A DNA stretch of 64,000 nt from Ruminococcaceae bacterium UBA4871 (lineage in GTDB: Bacteria > Bacillota > Clostridia > Oscillospirales > Acutalibacteraceae), in NCBI GenBank assembly GCA_002399445.1, contig DHDR01000010.1, forward strand, positions 1,309-65,308, given 5' to 3'. Made by a program: the position numbers and the translations under genes. Positions 59,312 through 64,000 of this stretch are shown here, piece by piece. The notes under the pieces were generated by a model. It saw nothing but the letters and a program-made list of their open reading frames with translations, made no database searches and was not told the DNA's origin. Numbering within the stretch: position 1 is the stretch's first letter; each line of letters opens with the position of its first letter.

Positions 59312-60448
59312 ATGAAATTTTTACATACAGCAGACTGGCACTTGGGCAAAGCACTTTATGGGCGCAGCATGTTGGGAGAGCAGTCGTGGTTTTTGCTCCA
59401 TTGGCTTTTGCCGTTGTTGGAGCGCGAAAAACCGGATGCAGTGCTGCTTGCCGGAGATATTTTTGACCGTCAGGTTCCGCCGGTGGAAGCAGTTACTTTG
59501 TTTAATACTTTTTTGAATGCAATTTCGCAGCTTCAGATTCCCCTGATTGCTGTGACCGGAAACCATGACAGTGCGCAGCGGCTTTCCCTTGGAACCTCTC
59601 TCCTGCGGAAGCAAGGGGTAGTGCTGGCAACCCGTCCGGAGGACGTGTGGTGCCCCTATACCATCGTGACAAAAGAAGGCCCGTTTTGTTTTTATACGCT
59701 GCCGTATTGCGATCCTGCCGCAGCAAGAGCGGCGCTTCAACAAGAGGATGATGGCCCGCGCACGATGGATGAAGCGTTTCGTGCACTGCTTGCGCAGGTG
59801 AAACCTGATCCAGCAGTTCAAAATGTTTTGGTTACACACTGCTTTGCCGCGGGCGGACAGATAAGCGCAAGCGAAAGTCCGGCATTTGTCGGCGGCAGCA
59901 GCCAAGTTGGGTTGGACTGTTTTGAACCCTTTGATTATGTGGCACTGGGACATCTGCATGGGCCGCAGAAAGCAGGCTGCGGCCGCTATTCCGGTTCGCC
60001 GCTCAAATACAGCTTTGATGAAGAAAAGCAGAAGAAAAGTGCCGTGATGGTTACCCTGAAGGAGCATCATGCAGAAACAGAACTGTTTCCTATTGTTCCA
60101 CCGCATGATGTCCGCATTCTGCGCGGCACTTTTGAAGAGCTGCTTACGGATGCACAGAAAGCGCCGAGTGAGGACTACCTGTTGGTGCAGCTGACCGATG
60201 AATATCCAATTTATCAGCCCGTTGACCGTCTTACTCCATACTATCCCAACCTGTTAGGGGTTTCCAGTGAATACCTGCTTTCCGGCGGCGGGGAAGAGGA
60301 CGACTGTTTCCGTCGGGAAATGCGGCAGCACCGGGTAAGCGATGAGCAGATTTTTACGGCGTTTCTGGAGCAGGTTTGCTGCACAGAGCCGACGGAGCAG
60401 GACCTTGCCCTGTTTCAGAAGGTTATGAAAGAGGGGGAAGAGGCATGA
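59312..60448 (+). CDS. sbcD: Nuclease SbcCD subunit D
   Basis: Mre11-type Mn-dependent nuclease that, with SbcC, cleaves hairpins and protein-blocked DNA ends. The 378 aa protein has the phosphoesterase motifs HTADWHLGK, LLAGDIFDR, VTGNHDSAQRL, VTHCFAAGG and LGHLHGPQ. I start at 59312 (MKFLHTADWH); GGAGGAGGGG lies upstream, and the earlier in-frame ATG codons at 59294 and 59306 overlap or abut it. It overlaps sbcC by ATGA. Confidence 0.95.
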   Translation: MKFLHTADWHLGKALYGRSMLGEQSWFLLHWLLPLLEREKPDAVLLAGDIFDRQVPPVEAVTLFNTFLNAISQLQIPLIAVTGNHDSAQRLSLGTSLLRKQGVVLATRPEDVWCPYTIVTKEGPFCFYTLPYCDPAAARAALQQEDDGPRTMDEAFRALLAQVKPDPAVQNVLVTHCFAAGGQISASESPAFVGGSSQVGLDCFEPFDYVALGHLHGPQKAGCGRYSGSPLKYSFDEEKQKKSAVMVTLKEHHAETELFPIVPPHDVRILRGTFEELLTDAQKAPSEDYLLVQLTDEYPIYQPVDRLTPYYPNLLGVSSEYLLSGGGEEDDCFRREMRQHRVSDEQIFTAFLEQVCCTEPTEQDLALFQKVMKEGEEA

Positions 60449-62871
60449 GACCACTTCGGCTTCGGATGAAAGCGTTCGGCTCTTATTTGCATGAGACCAA
60501 GATCGATTTTACGGAGCTTGGTGAGCATCCGCTGTTTCTGATTACAGGTGCCACCGGCGGTGGAAAGACAACAATTTTGGACGCAATGTGTTTTGCCCTT
60601 TATGGAAAAGCAACTGGAGGGCGGCGCAGTTGGGAGGGGATGCGCAGCCTTTCGGCAAAGCCGGAAGATGAAACCTTGGTCGAGTTTGAATTCGGCTACC
60701 GTGGTTCAGCATATAAATGGTTTCGCAGCAGAAAAGAATATTATTCCAAGCGGGCCGATACGATGAAAGTTAAAGATGTGCATGAGTGCTACCAGAGAAA
60801 AAAGGATGGAAAATGGGAATTGCTGTGCTCTGGTTCAGAACTGCGTGTCAAAGAACAGGCGGAACAACTGTTAGGGTTAACCTGTGAGCAGTTTTCTCAG
60901 GTAGTCGTCCTGCCGCAGGGGGATTTTTTGAAGCTTTTGCTGGCCAATTCGCGTGACAAGGCTTCCCTGCTGCAGACATTGTTTGCAACAGAACGCTGGG
61001 AACGCCTGACACGCCGGATGCGTGATCGGGCGGGAAGCCTTTCCAAACAAGCTGGACAAAATGATGCCGCCAGAGCTTCGATAGTTTCGCGTGAGGGCGT
61101 GCAGGACATGGATGGCCTGCAGGAAAAATGCCGAAAACTTGCAGAAGAGCAAAACAGGCTGCAGAAATCCTTGGCTGCTGCACAGGAAAAACAGGCGCAG
61201 TGTAATCGGGTCTATGATATTGCAGCCAAGGCTGCAGATGCTTATGATGGATTGAAGCAGCGTGAAAAAATCCTAAGTGATGCAGCCAAGCGTTCGCAAC
61301 AGGCGGCAGGGGAGAATGCTAAGATGCAGGCTGCACTTCCGCAGGCGGAAACTTGCAGAGCGCAGGCCAAGAAGCTTGGCGAGCAGGCTGCAGCTCGGCA
61401 GAGTGCGCTGGATGCAGCCCGACAGCTGGATACTTTACGAAAAAAGATTCAGAGGACACAGACTCAGCTGCAGCAGAATCAAAAATTGTTGGAACAGGCC
61501 GAACAGACACAAAAAGAGGCGCAGGAACGTTGGCAGAAGGGCATGAAATTTTCAGATGGTCTTCAAGCACAGCTTGCAAAACTGCCGGAAATTACAAAAG
61601 CAATCAACATGGAGATGCAGACGAATGCGGCGGCAGCAGTTGCAGCGGGTCTTCAGGAAAACTGTCCGTGTCCGGTCTGTGGTTCCTTTCATCATCCGAA
61701 TCCGGCAAAGCCATCGGGCAGGCTGCAGGAACTGCGGCAAATGCAGGAAAAGGTGAAGACAGCATCCAATACTCTGCAGAAAGCACGTGCAAGACTTAAG
61801 CTGTTGGAAGAACAGCGGGAAAAGGCAAGAACAGAAGCGGAACAAAGGCGCAGCCTTTTGACTGATCTGAAAAATCAGTTTTCCGCCGATGCAGCAACCG
61901 AAAAAGCGATTGCAGAGCAGATGCAGGGCAGCGCAACCCTTGCGGAATTGGAACAGACTGTGCAGAAGCTTCGTGGGGAAGCGAACAAACTGACGCAGCA
62001 GGAAACCCTTCTCCGCCGGAATGCAGAAAATGCGCGCAGCCGTGCAGCGGCGGCGGAAGAAGCGTTCCGAAAAACGAAGGCGGATGTTACCGACGCACAG
62101 GCAAAGTATCAGCTCGCAATTTCAGAGTACCGAACACAGCCGGAGGTCCCAAAGGATGTGGAGCGACCTGATGAGAAAGCCGCTCGTCAGGCGCGGGATG
62201 CAGCCCAACAGGAAGCAGGAAGGTTGGCGGGACAGACAGGCCGTGCACAGGAAAGCCTAAAAAGCGCACAGCACTCGCAGAAGCAGCTGCAGAAGCTGGA
62301 ACAGCAAGGAAAAGATTTGCGTGTGCAGTATGAAGCGACTGGGCGTCTGGCAGATCTGCTTTCCGGCAGGACCAAACAGAAAGTGCCGATTCAACAATTT
62401 GTGCTGGGCATTATGCTGGATGATATTCTCGCAAGTGCCAATACTTTTTTTTCTGACCTCTCCGGAGGGCGGTATCGCCTTCTGCGCCAAAAAACGCCTG
62501 CCGGCGGAAATGCGCTTGGCGGACTGGACCTTTTGGTATTGGATGCGGCATCCGGCGGGGAGCGGAATGTCAATACGCTTTCCGGCGGGGAACTGTTTCT
62601 TGCGTCTCTGTCTCTTGCATTTGGATTATCGGATACGGTGCAGAGCTATTCGGGTGCGGTCCGGCTGGACTCTTTGTTTATTGATGAAGGTTTCGGTTCT
62701 CTTGATCAGGAGACCTTGGATACTGCCATGAACGCTCTGCTTCGCCTGCAGAAATCCGGCCGTACGGTGGGAATTATCTCCCATGTGACGGAATTGCAGA
62801 ATGTCATCAAAAAACAGCTGGTTGTCAGCCGCCTGCCAGACGGTACCAGCTGTGTTCAAATCGTGGTATAA
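60445..62871 (+). CDS. sbcC: Nuclease SbcCD subunit C
   Basis: Rad50-type SMC-like ATPase partner of SbcD. The 808 aa protein has Walker A GATGGGKTT (about residues 34-42), the ABC N-lobe, long coiled coils (about 190-405 and 450-640) around the zinc hook CPVCGSFHHP, the signature LSGGELFLAS and Walker B SLFIDEGFGSLD. At 808 aa it is shorter than E. coli SbcC (about 1048), consistent with shorter coiled coils. The start at 60445 is fixed by ATGA overlap with sbcD. It is convergent with recG, with seven bases between stops. Confidence 0.95.
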   Translation: MRPLRLRMKAFGSYLHETKIDFTELGEHPLFLITGATGGGKTTILDAMCFALYGKATGGRRSWEGMRSLSAKPEDETLVEFEFGYRGSAYKWFRSRKEYYSKRADTMKVKDVHECYQRKKDGKWELLCSGSELRVKEQAEQLLGLTCEQFSQVVVLPQGDFLKLLLANSRDKASLLQTLFATERWERLTRRMRDRAGSLSKQAGQNDAARASIVSREGVQDMDGLQEKCRKLAEEQNRLQKSLAAAQEKQAQCNRVYDIAAKAADAYDGLKQREKILSDAAKRSQQAAGENAKMQAALPQAETCRAQAKKLGEQAAARQSALDAARQLDTLRKKIQRTQTQLQQNQKLLEQAEQTQKEAQERWQKGMKFSDGLQAQLAKLPEITKAINMEMQTNAAAAVAAGLQENCPCPVCGSFHHPNPAKPSGRLQELRQMQEKVKTASNTLQKARARLKLLEEQREKARTEAEQRRSLLTDLKNQFSADAATEKAIAEQMQGSATLAELEQTVQKLRGEANKLTQQETLLRRNAENARSRAAAAEEAFRKTKADVTDAQAKYQLAISEYRTQPEVPKDVERPDEKAARQARDAAQQEAGRLAGQTGRAQESLKSAQHSQKQLQKLEQQGKDLRVQYEATGRLADLLSGRTKQKVPIQQFVLGIMLDDILASANTFFSDLSGGRYRLLRQKTPAGGNALGGLDLLVLDAASGGERNVNTLSGGELFLASLSLAFGLSDTVQSYSGAVRLDSLFIDEGFGSLDQETLDTAMNALLRLQKSGRTVGIISHVTELQNVIKKQLVVSRLPDGTSCVQIVV

Positions 62872-62878
62872 AAAATTA

Positions 62879-64000
62879 TTAGTCGCTTCCGGCCGGAGAG
62901 CCGCTTTCCGCAAAGAGCTGACGCACTTCTGCACGCAGGCCGCGGTGAGCCGGTTCTTCCAGCGGCGGGTCCTGCTGCAGCAGTTTCTTTGCAACTTCCT
63001 GTGCATTTTTCAGCACTGCAAGGTCGCTGTTCATATCGGCAATTTTCAGTTCCGGAAGGCCATGCTGCCGCTGCCCGAAGAAATCGCCGGGGCCACGCAG
63101 TTTCAGGTCTTCTTCGGCAATGGTGAAGCCATTGGAAGTTTCGCACATGACTTTCATGCGGGCGCGTGCATTGTCATTCTGTGCATTTGTGATTAGAATA
63201 CAATAACTTTGATAGCTGCCCCGTCCGACCCTGCCGCGCAGTTGGTGCAGCTGGGAAAGGCCATATTGTTCAGCATTTTCAATCAGCATATCCACGGCAT
63301 TGGGTACGTCAACACCGACTTCCACTACAGTTGTGGAGACGAGAATATCAATTTTTCCGGCAGAGAATTGCTCCATGATGCTGTCTTTGTCTTTTGCCTT
63401 CATGCGTCCGTGCAGTGCAGCAATACGGCAGTCCGGCAGCACCTCTTGCAGGTGCTGCGCGTATTCTGTAACGCTGGCTTTGTCGTTTCCACCTTCTATG
63501 GCCGGACAGATGATATAAGCCTGACGGCCCTCATGGACATGCTTTTGCAGAAAATGAAGCGCCCGCATCCGTTTTCCAGTGTCAATACAGAAAGTCTGGA
63601 TTTTTTGTCTGCCGGGGGGCAGTTCATTCATCACGGAAATGTCTAAATCACCATAGATCATCAGTGCCAGAGTGCGCGGAATTGGTGTGGCACTCATCAC
63701 TAAAACATGTGTACCTTTGGACTTTTCGGCGAGCGCGGCGCGCTGATTGACGCCGAAGCGGTGCTGTTCGTCCGTAATGACCAGCCCAAGCCTTTGAAAC
63801 TGTACATCCGGTGTCAAAAGAGCGTGAGTACCGACCAACAGTGGAATGCTGCCGTTGGCAATGTCTGCTTTTACAGCGGCTTTTTCCTTTGCTTTCATAG
63901 AACCGGTCAGTAACCCCACACGGATGCCGGCGGCTTCCAGCAGCTTTGTCAGGGAGGTGTAATGCTGGTGCGCCAGAATATCGGTTGGTGCCATGAAAGC
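62879..64000 (-). CDS. recG: ATP-dependent DNA helicase RecG, partial (C-terminal part)
   Basis: Branch-migrating helicase acting on stalled forks and Holliday junctions. Only the 3' part of the gene is in the window; the frame stays open to the window edge, and the N-terminal wedge domain lies beyond. Visible parts are MAPTDILAHQHY (motif Ia), DEQHRFG (motif II), MSATPIPRT (III), STTVVEVGVDVPNA (V) and LHQLRGRVGRG (VI). The RecG C-terminal wedge segment ARMKVMCETSNGFTIAEEDLKLRGPGDFFG follows. No other helicase family fits this combination. Confidence 0.95.
   Translation of the reverse strand, partial: AFMAPTDILAHQHYTSLTKLLEAAGIRVGLLTGSMKAKEKAAVKADIANGSIPLLVGTHALLTPDVQFQRLGLVITDEQHRFGVNQRAALAEKSKGTHVLVMSATPIPRTLALMIYGDLDISVMNELPPGRQKIQTFCIDTGKRMRALHFLQKHVHEGRQAYIICPAIEGGNDKASVTEYAQHLQEVLPDCRIAALHGRMKAKDKDSIMEQFSAGKIDILVSTTVVEVGVDVPNAVDMLIENAEQYGLSQLHQLRGRVGRGSYQSYCILITNAQNDNARARMKVMCETSNGFTIAEEDLKLRGPGDFFGQRQHGLPELKIADMNSDLAVLKNAQEVAKKLLQQDPPLEEPAHRGLRAEVRQLFAESGSPAGSD

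Overview
The window reads as chromosomal DNA of an anaerobic, low-to-mid GC Clostridia bacterium, most likely Oscillospiraceae/Ruminococcaceae (inference). Supporting signs are a pyruvate:ferredoxin oxidoreductase, GlgC/GlgD paired glycogen genes, SpoIID (spore-forming lineage), an ECF-type cobalt/nickel transporter, a leucine T-box, AGGAGG ribosome binding sites with frequent TTG/GTG starts, and TTGACA/TATAAT promoters. I found no rRNA, tRNA, insertion sequence, prophage or CRISPR array.

Layout. 0-4 kb: cbiM-cbiQ-cbiO metal uptake operon behind a structured leader with an intrinsic terminator, then a 2-hydroxyacid dehydrogenase. 4-10 kb: membrane-anchored HtrA protease and nifJ. 10-12 kb: CNNM/CorC-type protein and queT. 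12-18 kb, minus strand: dipeptidase, CYTH phosphatase, glycolytic trio pgk-tpiA-gpmI, trmL. 18-28 kb: the most unusual stretch. It holds a small membrane protein, a GC-rich MORN-repeat/metallo-beta-lactamase gene pair, a large secreted beta-rich surface protein behind a strong promoter and an attenuator-like hairpin, a stand-alone N-terminal half of PTS enzyme I, a lone peptide-binding lipoprotein and spoIID. 28-32 kb: citrate synthase, a membrane protein and gap. 32-39 kb: glycogen synthesis operon glgB-glgC-glgD-glgA. 39-44 kb: XRE regulator, histidine phosphatase, leucine T-box and leuA-leuB. 44-49 kb, minus strand: ddl-murI-DUF1934-argS, ksgA and a small membrane protein. 49-54 kb: rpmG-secE-nusG-rplK-rplA-rplJ-rplL with several leader RNAs, not followed by rpoBC. 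54-64 kb: a GH13 glycosidase, an overlapping cheY-cheC-diguanylate cyclase signalling operon, dacA, sbcD-sbcC and the 3' part of recG.

How the genes work together. Pgk, TpiA, GpmI, GAPDH and PFOR cover lower glycolysis and pyruvate oxidation. GlgBCDA stores surplus glucose, and the intracellular GH13 enzyme may help to mobilise alpha-glucan. Ddl, MurI and DacA serve peptidoglycan. The strongest candidates for something undescribed are the MORN/MBL pair with its surface-protein neighbourhood, the isolated enzyme I N-domain, and the three-gene CheY/CheC/GGDEF circuit.
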